Counted from the stretch's first letter, positions 50,625 through 59,978 are shown. The stretch: DNA of 64,000 nucleotides from Saccharopolyspora rosea (GCF_025643595.1 NZ_CP102826.1:2852001-2916000); one strand, 5' to 3'. Notes: generated from the sequence alone by a model not told the origin. Made by a program: numbers and translations.

Positions 50625-52343
50625 ATGGCTGTGGGGTCACCGAGCGGGCGCTACAAGTGGATCGCGCTGTCGAACACCACCCTGGGCGTGCTGATGGTGA
50701 CGATCAACATGTCGATCCTGATCATCGCGCTGCCCGACATCTTCCGCGGGATCCGGATCAACCCGCTCGACCCGGGCAACACGGGACTGCTGCTGTGGTT
50801 GATCCTGAGCTACCTGGTCGTCACGGCCGTCCTGGTGGTGACCTTCGGGCGCCTGGGCGACATGGTCGGCCGGGTGCGCATGTACAACGCGGGATTCGCG
50901 GTGTTCACCGCATTCTCCGTGCTGCTGTCGGTGACCTGGATGCACGGCACGGCGGGCGCGCTGTGGCTGATCGCGATGCGGGTGCTGCAGGGCGTCGGCG
51001 GCGCGATGCTGATGGCGAACTCCAGCGCGATCCTCACCGACGCCTTCCCGGTGCACCAGCGCGGTCTGGCGCTGGGGCTCAACCAGGTCGCCGGGATCGC
51101 CGGGTCGTTCCTGGGCCTGGTCATCGGCGGGCTGCTGGCACCGCTGGAATGGCACCTGGTGTTCCTGGTGTCGGTGCCGGTCGGGGTGTTCGGCACGTTC
51201 TGGGCCTACCGCAAGCTGCGCGACATCGGCACCACCGAGCACGCCGGACCGGACTGGTGGGGCAACATCACCTTCGCCGTCGGACTGGTCGCGGTGCTGG
51301 TGGGCATCACCTACGGCATCCAGCCCTACGCCGGCCACCCGATGGGCTGGACGAACCCGTGGGTGCTGGCGACGCTGGGCTTCGGAGTGCTGGTGCTGGC
51401 GGTGTTCTGCGTGGTGGAGACCCGGGTCGCCGAGCCGATGTTCGAGCTGTCGCTGTTGGGCATCCGCGCCTTCTGGGCGGGCAACCTCGCCAACCTGCTG
51501 GCCGGCATGGGACGCGGCGGCCTGATGTTCCTGCTCATCATCTGGTTGCAGGGCATCTGGTTGCCCCGGCACGGCTTCACCTTCGAGTCCACCCCGCTGT
51601 GGGCGGGCATCTACATGCTGCCGATGACGCTGGGCTTCCTCGTCGCCGGGCCGGTGTCCGGCTGGTTGTCCGACCGCTTCGGCGCGCGGCCGTTCGCCAC
51701 CGGCGGCATGGTCGTGGCCGCCGCGAGCTTCGTGCTGCTCGCGATGCTGCCGGTGGACTTCTCCTACCCGGCCTTCGCCGGGGTGCTGCTGCTCAACGGC
51801 ATCGGCATGGGACTGTTCGCCTCGCCGAACCGCGCGGGCATCATGAACAGCCTGCCGCCGCACCGGCGCGGCGTGGGCGCGGGCATGACCACGACCTTCC
51901 AGAACGCGTCGATGGTGCTGTCCATCGGTGTGTTCTTCAGCCTGATGATCACCGGCCTGGCCCGGTCGCTGCCGCAGGCGATGGCCGGTGGCCTGCTCGC
52001 CCAGGGCGTTCCGGTGGACGCGGCCACGCGGGTCGCCGGGCTGCCGCCGGTGGCGGTGCTGTTCGCCTCGCTGCTCGGGTACAACCCGATCGAATCGCTC
52101 GTCGGCCCCGGCGTCCTCGCCCACCTGCCGCCGGACCACGCCGCCTACCTGACCGGCCGGTCGTTCTTCCCGTCCCTGGTGTCCGGCCCGTTCTCCCAGG
52201 GACTCGCGGTCGCCTTCGGCTTCGCCGTGGCGGCCTGCCTCGTCGCCGCCGTCGCCTCCTGGCTGCGCGGCGGCAAGTACGTGCACACCGCACCGGCACC
52301 GCCGCGGACCAGCGCGGAACCGGCCGACACGCACCGGCCGTGA
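50625..52343 (+). CDS. DHA2-type MFS exporter
   Basis: A 572-residue, 14-segment major-facilitator exporter. TM1 ends I-L-I-I-A-L-P-D-I-F-R-G-I, the TM2-3 loop reads G-R-L-G-D-M-V-G-R-V-R, TM5 shows G-I-A-G-S-F-L-G-L-V-I-G-G. Likely an H+-antiporter for drugs or metabolites. ATG 50625 follows a weak GGGGAA site; GTG 50622 is also possible. No regulator is adjacent. Confidence 0.88.
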   Translation: MAVGSPSGRYKWIALSNTTLGVLMVTINMSILIIALPDIFRGIRINPLDPGNTGLLLWLILSYLVVTAVLVVTFGRLGDMVGRVRMYNAGFAVFTAFSVLLSVTWMHGTAGALWLIAMRVLQGVGGAMLMANSSAILTDAFPVHQRGLALGLNQVAGIAGSFLGLVIGGLLAPLEWHLVFLVSVPVGVFGTFWAYRKLRDIGTTEHAGPDWWGNITFAVGLVAVLVGITYGIQPYAGHPMGWTNPWVLATLGFGVLVLAVFCVVETRVAEPMFELSLLGIRAFWAGNLANLLAGMGRGGLMFLLIIWLQGIWLPRHGFTFESTPLWAGIYMLPMTLGFLVAGPVSGWLSDRFGARPFATGGMVVAAASFVLLAMLPVDFSYPAFAGVLLLNGIGMGLFASPNRAGIMNSLPPHRRGVGAGMTTTFQNASMVLSIGVFFSLMITGLARSLPQAMAGGLLAQGVPVDAATRVAGLPPVAVLFASLLGYNPIESLVGPGVLAHLPPDHAAYLTGRSFFPSLVSGPFSQGLAVAFGFAVAACLVAAVASWLRGGKYVHTAPAPPRTSAEPADTHRP

Positions 52344-52369
52344 CGCGCGGGGACCGGACCCGCGCCCGC

Positions 52370-52421
52370 CCCGCACGGCCCGGCTTCCGGACCTGGACCG
52401 GCAGCTGCCGAGCCGTGCGGG
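52370..52421. terminator. Hairpin between convergent exporter and glycosyltransferase genes
   Basis: CCCGCACGGC (52370-52379) and GCCGTGCGGG (52412-52421) are perfect complements across a 32-base loop that contains further GC pairing. It lies between two convergent stop codons and probably ends both transcripts. Confidence 0.5.
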
Positions 52422-52432
52422 CCGCGCTCCGG

Positions 52433-53605
52433 TCAGGCCAGGTGCGCCTCGATCGCGTCGGCGGCGCGGGCAGGGGCGTCGGCGGCGCGGAGGGTGGCGC
52501 TCATCCGCGCGACGTTGGCGCGGATGTGGGGATCGGCGTGGACCTCCTCCACGGTCTTGCGCAGCAGGTCCGGGGACAGGCTGGCCGGATCGAGGTGGCG
52601 GCCGAGGCCCAGGCCGTCCACCTGCCGCGCGTTGGCCGCCTGCTCCGGCTGTTGCGGCACCGCGACCAGCGGCACGCCCAGCGACAGCGACTCCATGGTG
52701 GAGTTCATGCCGGTGTGCGACAGGAACACGTCGGCGTGCCGGAGCACCGCGGGCTGCGGGAAGAACGGCCGGATCTCGACGTTCGCCGGGACCGCGCCGA
52801 GCCCGTCCACGTCGATGTGCTTGCCCACGGCCATCGCGACGTGCCAGTCGGTGTCGCCGAAGGCGTCCAGGCACATCCGGAAGAACTCGGGCCGGTAGTT
52901 GAACGCGGTGCCCAGCGACACGAACAGCAGGCGCCCGTCAGCGGGCGGCCGCCAGTCGCCGGCGTCCTCGCGTTCGCCCAGCGAGGGTCCGACGAAGTGG
53001 AAGCGCTCGTCGAAGGTGTCCCCGGCGAACTGGAACTCCCGCGGGATGAACACGATGTTGAGCTCGTCCGGCGGGGTGGACATCGGGTCGAACCGCTCCA
53101 CGCCCGCCTCCGCGGCCAGATCCGCGGTCTGCTCCCACATCGCCTCCAGCACGCGCCGGAACTCCGGCGGGAAACCCGAACCGGAGGACATGAGCTCCTC
53201 CCGCAGCGAGAACCCCTCGTGGGAGGCGTAGCTCGGGAACAGCGCGACACCCGGCACCCCGAACCGGCGCACCGCGATGCGCGCGGACAGCGTCATGGCG
53301 TCGTAGCACAGCGCGTCCGGCGGGTCGTGCCGCAGCACCCGGTCCAGTTCGGCGAGGCCGTCCCGGATCATCCGCTCGAATTCCGTCATGCGCCGTCGCA
53401 TCGACTCGGGTTCGAACCTCATCGGCGTTTTCGGCATCTCGCCGGGCACCGGCAGCACGGTCGCACCGGTCGGCTCGACGACGGAGCGGAACTCCTCGTG
53501 GACGGCGTAGCTGACGCGGTGCCCGCGTCGGACGAGTTCGCGCACCAGCGGCAGGGTCGGGTTGACGTGGCCGTGGGCGGGAACGCTGGTGAACAGAAGA
53601 TGCAC
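52433..53605 (-). CDS. Macrolide-type glycosyltransferase (MGT family, GT1)
   Basis: A 390-residue GT-B enzyme. N-terminal start H-L-L-F-T-S-V-P-A-H-G-H-V-N-P-T (catalytic His about residue 11) and C-terminal nucleotide-sugar motif F-L-S-H-T-G-M-N-S-T-M-E-S-L-S-L-G-V-P, followed by P-Q-Q-P-E-Q. It matches OleD/MGT-type enzymes that glycosylate and inactivate macrolides or transfer sugars to natural products. It lies downstream of an ABC exporter and TetR regulator, which suggests self-resistance or modification of an exported compound. 30 bases separate it from the ABC permease. Confidence 0.9.
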   Translation of the reverse strand: MHLLFTSVPAHGHVNPTLPLVRELVRRGHRVSYAVHEEFRSVVEPTGATVLPVPGEMPKTPMRFEPESMRRRMTEFERMIRDGLAELDRVLRHDPPDALCYDAMTLSARIAVRRFGVPGVALFPSYASHEGFSLREELMSSGSGFPPEFRRVLEAMWEQTADLAAEAGVERFDPMSTPPDELNIVFIPREFQFAGDTFDERFHFVGPSLGEREDAGDWRPPADGRLLFVSLGTAFNYRPEFFRMCLDAFGDTDWHVAMAVGKHIDVDGLGAVPANVEIRPFFPQPAVLRHADVFLSHTGMNSTMESLSLGVPLVAVPQQPEQAANARQVDGLGLGRHLDPASLSPDLLRKTVEEVHADPHIRANVARMSATLRAADAPARAADAIEAHLA

Positions 53606-53635
53606 GGTATCCCCCTGGATATGTCTACAGTGGAG

Positions 53636-54469
53636 TCACAGCGGGCGGCGGAAACCGCGGACCGCGAACGTGATGCCGACGACGCACAGCAGTGCGCTGG
53701 TGCCCACCGCGGCCAGCGGCCCGGTGCCCACCGGCAGGGCCAGCGACAGGTTGCGGGAGGCGTCGACGGCGTAGGTGAGCGGGTTGATCGTGGCGATCAC
53801 CTGCAACCAGCCCGGCATCGCGTTGATCGGGACGAAGGCGCTGGAGCCGAACATCAGCGGGAACATCGCGAAGAAGCCCACGGTCTGCATGACCTCCTCC
53901 TTGCGCACCCAGACCGCGATCGCCATGAAGATCCACGCCAGCGCCCAGCTCACCAGCAGCGCCAGCGCCAGCGCGCTGAGCACGCCGGGCAGCCCGCCCG
54001 CGGGCGAGAACCCGAACACCGCGCTGGCGACCACCAGCAGGACCACCAGCTGCACGGCCGTGCGGACCAGGTCGGACAGGCTGCGCGCCAGCAGCACCGA
54101 GCTCAGCCGGATCGGCAGCGAGCGGAACCGCGCGAGCACGCCGTTCTTCATGTCGGTGATCAGGCCGACGCCGGAGGACATCCCGGCACCGATCCCGGTG
54201 GTCACCAGGATCGCGGGCATCAGGTAGTTGATGTAGCTGCCGCCGCCCACGCTGCCCGCCATCGCCCGCCCGAACACCTGGCTGAACAGCACCAGCATGA
54301 TCAGCGGTTGCAGCAGGCTGAAGACGATGAGCCGGGGATCGGCGAGCAGGGCGCGCAGCGACCGGCCGGTCAGCACCCGCACCTGGGTGGCGTACCCGGC
54401 GCCTCGCCAGCGCCTGGCGGGACGGGGGTGGTCGTCGGTGGTCGGTCGTTCGGAAAGCGTGCTGGTCAT
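53636..54469 (-). CDS. ABC-2 type transporter permease (DrrB-like)
   Basis: A 277-residue six-segment permease with the ABC-2 family F-S-L-L-Q-P-L-I-M-L-V-L-F near residue 50, the elbow D-M-K-N-G-V-L-A-R-F-R-S-L-P-I near 115, and F-P-L-M-F-G-S-S-A-F-V-P near 205. It pairs with the ATPase gene 14 bases upstream to form a drug/daunorubicin-type exporter. Confidence 0.92.
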   Translation of the reverse strand: MTSTLSERPTTDDHPRPARRWRGAGYATQVRVLTGRSLRALLADPRLIVFSLLQPLIMLVLFSQVFGRAMAGSVGGGSYINYLMPAILVTTGIGAGMSSGVGLITDMKNGVLARFRSLPIRLSSVLLARSLSDLVRTAVQLVVLLVVASAVFGFSPAGGLPGVLSALALALLVSWALAWIFMAIAVWVRKEEVMQTVGFFAMFPLMFGSSAFVPINAMPGWLQVIATINPLTYAVDASRNLSLALPVGTGPLAAVGTSALLCVVGITFAVRGFRRPL

Positions 54470-54483
54470 CGGATTCCCATCGG

Positions 54484-55422
54484 TCAGGCCGCGGCGGGGG
54501 AGTGGTGGGCCAGGGCGAGGTAGACGTCGTCCAGGGTCGGTTCGCCGATGCCGAGGTCGGCCACCTCCACGCCCGCCTCGTCCAGGGCGCGCACGACGGC
54601 GGCGAGCTCCCGGGTCGCGGTGACCGGGATGGTGACGCGCCGGTCGTCGTGGGACGGCGCGAATCCGGCCGCCCGCAACGGATCCACCGCGCGGGCCGCA
54701 TCGGCCGGGTCGGCGAAGGTGGCGGTCACGCTGCGCTGGCCGACCTGGGCCTTGAGCTCGTCGGCGGTCCCCGCGGCCACCACGCGCCCGGACGACAGCA
54801 CGGTGATCGAGTCGGCCAGCCGGTCGGCCTCGTCGAGGTACTGGGTGGTGAGCAGCACCGTCGTGCCGTCGGCGACCAGCTCCTCCACGATCCGCCACAG
54901 GTTCAGCCGGCTTACCGGGTCCAGACCGGTGGTGGGCTCGTCCAGGAAGATCACGTCCGGGTGGCCGACCAGGCTCGCGGACAAGTCGAGCCGCCGCCGC
55001 ATGCCTCCGGAGTAGGAGCGCGCCGGTCGGCGCGCGGCCTCGGTGAGGTCGAACAGCTCCAGCAGCTCGTCGGCGCGCTGCCGGGCCTCCCGGCGGCTCG
55101 CGCCGAGCAGCCGGGCGATGAGCACCAGGTTGTCCCGTCCGGACAACTGCTCGTCGACGGCGGCGAACTGGCCGGTCAGTCCGATGCGGGTGCACACCTC
55201 GTGGCTCTGGCGCACGACGTCGTACCCGGCGATGCGGGCGGTGCCAGAGGTGGGCGGCAGCAGCGTGCTCAGGACGTTGATCAGCGTGGTCTTGCCCGCG
55301 CCGTTGTGGCCGAGCAGGCCGAGCACGCTGCCCTGCGGCACCCGCAGGCTGACGTCGTCGAGCGCCAGCACGTCGCCGAAGCGCCTGCTGACGTGGCTGA
55401 CCTCGATGATCGGGTCGGTCAT
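54484..55422 (-). CDS. ABC transporter ATP-binding protein (DrrA-like)
   Basis: A 312-residue ATPase with Walker A G-H-N-G-A-G-K-T-T, signature Y-S-G-G-M-R-R-R-L, Walker B V-I-F-L-D-E-P-T-T-G-L-D and H-loop-like T-T-Q-Y-L-D-E-A-D. The last 80 residues form the C-terminal domain typical of DrrA-type proteins. ATG 55422 overlaps the TetR gene stop (ATGA), so regulator, ATPase, permease and glycosyltransferase form one operon. Confidence 0.94.
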   Translation of the reverse strand: MTDPIIEVSHVSRRFGDVLALDDVSLRVPQGSVLGLLGHNGAGKTTLINVLSTLLPPTSGTARIAGYDVVRQSHEVCTRIGLTGQFAAVDEQLSGRDNLVLIARLLGASRREARQRADELLELFDLTEAARRPARSYSGGMRRRLDLSASLVGHPDVIFLDEPTTGLDPVSRLNLWRIVEELVADGTTVLLTTQYLDEADRLADSITVLSSGRVVAAGTADELKAQVGQRSVTATFADPADAARAVDPLRAAGFAPSHDDRRVTIPVTATRELAAVVRALDEAGVEVADLGIGEPTLDDVYLALAHHSPAAA

Positions 55423-56054
55423 GACTGGCTCCCCGCCGCTGCGCCCAGCGCGCCGTGCAGCAGCACGTCCACGCGCCGCGCGACAGCGGCCTCTCGGTTG
55501 TCGTCGGACGGTTCGTCGAAACGCGCGCCCATCAGCAGGGACAGGAACATCCGGGCCAGTTCCTCGACGGGCAGCCGGAACCGGTCCCGGTCCGGGGCGA
55601 GCACGGGCACCAGCGCGTCGACCAGCCCGGTGATGAACTCCTCGCGGGCGTCGTCGGGCGCGCGGCCCTCGTCGTGGTGCCGTCGGTGCAGGTCGTAGCC
55701 GGTGGTGACCAGCGTCCGCATCATCCGGCCGAGCTGCGTGAGGTGGTCCAGGAACAGCACCCCGGCCTCGGTGAGCCGGTCGGCGAGCGGTGGTTCCGGC
55801 GCGACCGCCCGGATCCGGGCGCACAGCTGGTCGGTGCGGAACGCCTCGGTCACGCAGCTGTGCAGGATCTCGTCCTTGTCGGCGAAGGCGCGGAAGATCG
55901 TGCCCTCCGCGATCCCGGCGGCCCGCGCGATCTGCCGGGTCGTGACGTTGGCGCCGTGCTCGGCCAACAGCGGCATCGTCGCGCGCACGATCGCCTCCCG
56001 GCGCTGTTCGGGGTCCATGGCGGGCGCGCGCCGCCGGGGTCGTGTCGCGTTCAC
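55419..56054 (-). CDS. TetR family transcriptional regulator
   Basis: A 211-residue regulator. HTH: V-T-T-R-Q-I-A-R-A-A-G-I-A-E-G-T-I-F-R-A-F (about residues 38-58), then a ligand domain. Start GTG 56054 is preferred: an upstream start at 56081 would lie inside a perfect operator palindrome. It is the first gene of the ABC/glycosyltransferase operon and should repress it until an inducing drug binds. Confidence 0.88.
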   Translation of the reverse strand: MNATRPRRRAPAMDPEQRREAIVRATMPLLAEHGANVTTRQIARAAGIAEGTIFRAFADKDEILHSCVTEAFRTDQLCARIRAVAPEPPLADRLTEAGVLFLDHLTQLGRMMRTLVTTGYDLHRRHHDEGRAPDDAREEFITGLVDALVPVLAPDRDRFRLPVEELARMFLSLLMGARFDEPSDDNREAAVARRVDVLLHGALGAAAGSQS

Positions 56055-56064
56055 CGCACCAGTA

Positions 56065-56086
56065 TATGAGTGAGTGCTCACTCATA
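56065..56086. promoter_or_regulatory. TetR operator, 22-bp palindrome
   Basis: TATGAGTGAG-TG-CTCACTCATA: perfect 10-bp arms. It is of the TGAGTGA..TCACTCA class common for TetR regulators of drug exporters and lies 11 bases upstream of the TetR GTG. Confidence 0.85.
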
Positions 56087-56407
56087 GCAACCTCCGGTTC
56101 GAAGCCCGGGTGGGAAATCCTCGGCGGGGACGGGCCTTGTCCAGTGGGTTCGCAACGACGGTGCGCCTGGTCACGCCGGGACCTTCGCCCCTGCTGACCC
56201 CCTGCGCGCGTGGCTACGTTGACGTACGTTTGCGTCACCGGAACGAGCCATTTCCGGCTGTCCGGAATGCACGGAGAGTAGGGGGAAAACCATTCCGGCC
56301 GAAACCAGAATCGCGCCTCAGGGGGGGGACAGGGTGCGACGACAGGGGAGCGGGCCGAGGACCGGCTGGACCTGCTGGCCCGGGCCATCCCCGACTACGC
56401 GATCTTC

Positions 56408-58384
56408 ATGCTCGATGTCGACGGCCACGTGACCAGCTGGAACCCGGGTGCGGAACAGATCAAGGGCTACCGCGCCGACGAGATCCTCGGACGTCACTTC
56501 GCGGTGTTCTACCCGCCGGAGCGGGTCGTCACCGGCGACCCGGACAACGCCCTGCGGGAGGCGGCCCGGGTCGGCTACCACCTCGACCAGGGCTGGCGCG
56601 TCCGCAAGGACGGCAGCCGCTTCTTCGCCGATGTGGCCATCACCGCGCTGCGCGCCTCCGACGGGCGGCTGCGCGGCTTCGCGAAGGTCACGCGGGACGA
56701 GACCGACGCCCGCACCCGGCAGGAACGGGCCAGTCGGCGGTTCAGCGACCTGTGCGGCGTGATCCCGGTCGGCATCGCGCTGTTCGACGAGTCGGGGCGG
56801 GTCGTGGACGCCAACGACACCCTGTGCCGACTGCTCTGCCTGGAGCGCGACCACCTGCGCGGCACGCACGCCGCCGACCTGCTGCACCCGCAGGACCGCG
56901 ACGAGCCGCTGCTCGGCTCCCGGCCGAACAGCCCGGCCGACGAGGCGGTGCACCGCGTGCTGGCGCGCTCGGACGAGCTGCCGCTGCACTGCGACGTGCG
57001 CACCGCCGTCTCGGTGCACGACGACGGGAGCCGCTTCTGGCTGGTCGCCTTCCAGGACGTCACCGACCGGCAGCAGCAGACCGAGCGGCTGCGGTACGAG
57101 GCCACCCACGACGCGCTGACCGGCCTGCCCAACCGCCGCGCCGTCCGGGACCTGCTCGGCGAACTGATGCACGGTCCGGACGCCGAACGGGTGGCGGTGC
57201 TGTTCTGCGACGTCAACAACTTCAAGCGGATCAACGACTCGCTGGGCCACGACGCCGGGGACGAGGTGGTCGTGGAACTGGCCCGGCGGCTGCGCGAGGG
57301 CGTGCCGCCGTGCTGCACCGCCGCGCGGCTGTCCGGCGACGAGTTCGTGGTCGTCTGCCCGGACGTCGGCGGCGTCGGCGGGCTGTCGCGGCTGGCCGAG
57401 GTCGTCTCCGGAGTGCTGCGCACCGCCGTGCCGGTGCGCGGGCAGCTGGTGCGGGTCTCGGCGGCGGTCGGCGGGGTCGTCGGCGCGGACGCCGCGGGGC
57501 GCGGCGAGGACCTGCTGCGCTTCGCCGACGCGGCGATGTACCGGGCCAAGCGGGGCGGCCCCGGGCGGGTGTCGCTGGCGGATCCCGCCCTGGTCGCCGC
57601 CGTGGACGGCCAGCTGCGGCTGGAGACCGAACTGCGCGAGGCCATCGAGGGCGACGGCCTGACCCTGCACTACCAGCCGATCACCGACGGCCGCGGCGAG
57701 ATCCTGAGCGCGGAGGCGTTGGTGCGCTGGCACCACCCGGTGCACGGCTTGCTCTCCCCGGGCGCGTTCCTGCCGGTCGCCGAGCAGAGCGACCTGCTGC
57801 CCGACCTGGACCGGTGGGTGCTGCGCACCGCGCTGGCCGAGGCCGCCGGCTGGCCCACACCGGGCGGGCGCCACCCCAGCATCGCGGTCAACCTGTCGGG
57901 TCTGCTGCCGCACCACCCCGAGTTCGCCGCGGAGATCGCCGCGAGCATCGACGAGTCCGGCATCGACCCGCGCCGGGTGGTGCTGGAGCTGGTGGAGACC
58001 GTGCTGCTGGACCTGCCCGCCGGTCCCCGGCGGGTGATGGAGGAGCTGGCCGAACAGGGCGTGCGGTTCGCCGTCGACGACTTCGGCACCGGTTACTCCT
58101 CGCTCGCCCGGCTCAAGGACACGCCCACCCAGATCATCAAGGCGGACCGCCAGTTCGTCGCCGGGCTCGGCGAGGACGGGCGCGACCTGGCGATCGCGCG
58201 GGCGGTCGCGGAGTTCGCGCACGCCCTGGGCTGCCTGTGCGTGGCCGAGGGCGTGGAGACCCGCGACCAGCACGACCTGCTGGCCGGGGTGGGCATCGAC
58301 GCCTACCAGGGCTGGCTGTTCTCCCACGCGCTGCCGCGCGAGGAGTTCCGCGACCTCCTGGGCGACGGCCGGCTGCACCGGTGA
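56408..58384 (+). CDS. PAS-PAS-GGDEF-EAL protein (c-di-GMP metabolism)
   Basis: At least 658 residues: PAS 1 (W-N-P-G-A-E-Q-I-K-G-Y), PAS 2 (about 115-235), GGDEF domain with active site L-S-G-D-E-F (Ser in place of the first Gly), and EAL domain with S-A-E-A-L-V-R-W, D-D-F-G-T-G-Y-S-S-L and G-V-E-T-R-D-Q-H. EAL residues look intact, so phosphodiesterase activity is likely; the cyclase half may or may not be active. Coding sequence clearly continues upstream of ATG 56408 (D-R-L-D-L-L-A-R-A-I-P-D-Y-A-I-F) to about 56345, but there is no ATG, GTG or TTG in frame before a TAG at 56279. The TGA stop is the first codon of repeat copy G. Confidence 0.88.
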   Translation: MLDVDGHVTSWNPGAEQIKGYRADEILGRHFAVFYPPERVVTGDPDNALREAARVGYHLDQGWRVRKDGSRFFADVAITALRASDGRLRGFAKVTRDETDARTRQERASRRFSDLCGVIPVGIALFDESGRVVDANDTLCRLLCLERDHLRGTHAADLLHPQDRDEPLLGSRPNSPADEAVHRVLARSDELPLHCDVRTAVSVHDDGSRFWLVAFQDVTDRQQQTERLRYEATHDALTGLPNRRAVRDLLGELMHGPDAERVAVLFCDVNNFKRINDSLGHDAGDEVVVELARRLREGVPPCCTAARLSGDEFVVVCPDVGGVGGLSRLAEVVSGVLRTAVPVRGQLVRVSAAVGGVVGADAAGRGEDLLRFADAAMYRAKRGGPGRVSLADPALVAAVDGQLRLETELREAIEGDGLTLHYQPITDGRGEILSAEALVRWHHPVHGLLSPGAFLPVAEQSDLLPDLDRWVLRTALAEAAGWPTPGGRHPSIAVNLSGLLPHHPEFAAEIAASIDESGIDPRRVVLELVETVLLDLPAGPRRVMEELAEQGVRFAVDDFGTGYSSLARLKDTPTQIIKADRQFVAGLGEDGRDLAIARAVAEFAHALGCLCVAEGVETRDQHDLLAGVGIDAYQGWLFSHALPREEFRDLLGDGRLHR

Positions 58385-58664
58385 GAGCCTGTCTTCGAAC
58401 TCGTTTTGCGAGGCGGTGCCGGTGGCGGAACCTCAGCGGCCGTCTCGGCTGTGGGAGCCCCTCCTGATGTATGCCCAATACACGGCGTCGGGGCTGTCCT
58501 CGCGAGACGACCGCTGAGAACCCGCGGCGGTGCCGGTTGCGAGATCGCTCACCGAAAGAGAAAGCGGCTGTCGCCGCTTGCCACGCGGGTTCCGGGACCA
58601 AGTTCAGCTCTGAGGTTCCGCTCCCGGCACCGCCACCCACAAGGAGTTCGAAGACGGGCTCTCA
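58382..58664. repeat. MITE-like repeat, copy G (283 bases)
   Basis: Left TGAGAGCCTGTCTTCGAACT, right GAGTTCGAAGACGGGCTCTCA: near-perfect inverted ends. Contains the hairpin AAGCGGC/GCCGCTT (58562-58579) and the reverse complement of the copy-D block (GATGTATGCCCAATACACGG). Both ends supply stop codons: TGA 58382-58384 for the PAS-GGDEF-EAL gene and TCA 58662-58664 for the convergent MHS transporter. Confidence 0.85.
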
Positions 58665-59978
58665 GAAGTGCAGATCGCGCGGCCGCAACGCCAGTGCCGC
58701 GGCCGCGCCCACCAGTCCGGTGGCCGCCAGGTACGCGCACGCCCACCACGGGGAGCCGCCGCCCGCATCGACCAGCGCGGTGATGACCAGCGGCGTCAGG
58801 CCCGAGGCGTAGATCCCGGAGAACTGGTACACGAACGACGTCCCGGTGTAGCGCAGCCGCACCGGCGACAGCTGGGCGTACAGCGTGCCCTGCGGCGCGT
58901 AGAGCACCGCGTGCACCACGCCGAGCACCAGCACGATCACCACACCGCTCAGCAGCGGATCCCGCGTCTGGAAGGCCAGGAACGCCGGGGGGACCGACAG
59001 CGCGAACAGCACCGCGCCGATCGCGTACGACCGGCGCGGCGTCCAGCGGTCGGCGAGCCGGCCGAACACCGGCAGCAGCACCGCCAGCACGATCGCGGCG
59101 GCCATGACCGACACCAGCACCCCGGTCCGCGGCAGGTGCAGCGTCGAGGTCGCGTAGGACAGGAAGAACACTGCCCAGGTGTTGAACGCCGCGCCCTCCG
59201 CCCACCGCGACAGCAGTCCGAGCACGGTGTTGCGGCGGGTGGCGCGGTCGCGGAACAGGTCCAGGAACGGTGCGCGGACGGTCCCGCGTTCGGCCCGGAC
59301 CTGTTCGAAGGCCGGGGTTTCGGCCACCCGCAGCCGGATCAGCAGGCCGACGAACACCAGCACGACGCTGAGGCCGAAGGCGATCCGCCAGCCGTAGCCG
59401 AGGAACTGGCGTTCGTCGAGCAGGTTGCCCAGCAGCGCGAACAGCCCGGTTCCCAGGCCGAGCCCGAGCGCGAGTCCCACCTGCGGCCACGCCCCGTACC
59501 GGGCCCGCCGGCCCGGTGGTGCGTACTCCACGGCCAGCAGCACCGCGCCCGCCCACTCGCCGCCGACCGCCAGGCCCTGCACCACGCGCAGCGCCACCAG
59601 CAGCAGCGGTGCGAGCAGACCGATGTCCTGGTAGGTGGGCAACGCCCCCATCGCCGCCGTGGCCGCGCCCATCAGGACCATCGTCGCGACCAGCGTGCGC
59701 TTGCGGCCGATGCGGTCACCGATGTGTCCGAAGAGGACACCGCCGATGGGGCGAGCCGCGAAACCCACGAAGAAGGTGGCGAACGCGAGCATCGTCGACA
59801 CCGCCGCGTCCTGGGTGGGGAAGAAGAGCCGGTCGAACACCAGGCTCGCCGCGGTGCTGTAGAGGAAGAAGTCGTACCACTCGATGGTGGTGCCCAGCAG
59901 GCTGGACACCAGGACGGTGCGGATCTCGGCCTGCCGGACTGGCCGGGGCGCGGTCGCGGCGTGCAGACCGGCGGTCAC
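58662..59978 (-). CDS. MHS-family MFS transporter
   Basis: A 438-residue, 12-segment metabolite:H+ symporter (ProP/KgtP/ShiA type): T-I-E-W-Y-D-F-F-L-Y in TM1, G-H-I-G-D-R-I-G-R-K-R-T-L after TM2, and V-Q-G-L-A-V-G-G-E-W-A-G in TM4-5. MHS members import organic acids or betaines. A cysteine-type leader peptide 47 bases upstream and the divergent SsuD gene suggest a sulfonate or organosulfur substrate, replacing the usual SsuABC transporter. GTG 59978 has AGGAGG 6 bases upstream. Confidence 0.88.
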   Translation of the reverse strand: MTAGLHAATAPRPVRQAEIRTVLVSSLLGTTIEWYDFFLYSTAASLVFDRLFFPTQDAAVSTMLAFATFFVGFAARPIGGVLFGHIGDRIGRKRTLVATMVLMGAATAAMGALPTYQDIGLLAPLLLVALRVVQGLAVGGEWAGAVLLAVEYAPPGRRARYGAWPQVGLALGLGLGTGLFALLGNLLDERQFLGYGWRIAFGLSVVLVFVGLLIRLRVAETPAFEQVRAERGTVRAPFLDLFRDRATRRNTVLGLLSRWAEGAAFNTWAVFFLSYATSTLHLPRTGVLVSVMAAAIVLAVLLPVFGRLADRWTPRRSYAIGAVLFALSVPPAFLAFQTRDPLLSGVVIVLVLGVVHAVLYAPQGTLYAQLSPVRLRYTGTSFVYQFSGIYASGLTPLVITALVDAGGGSPWWACAYLAATGLVGAAAALALRPRDLHF

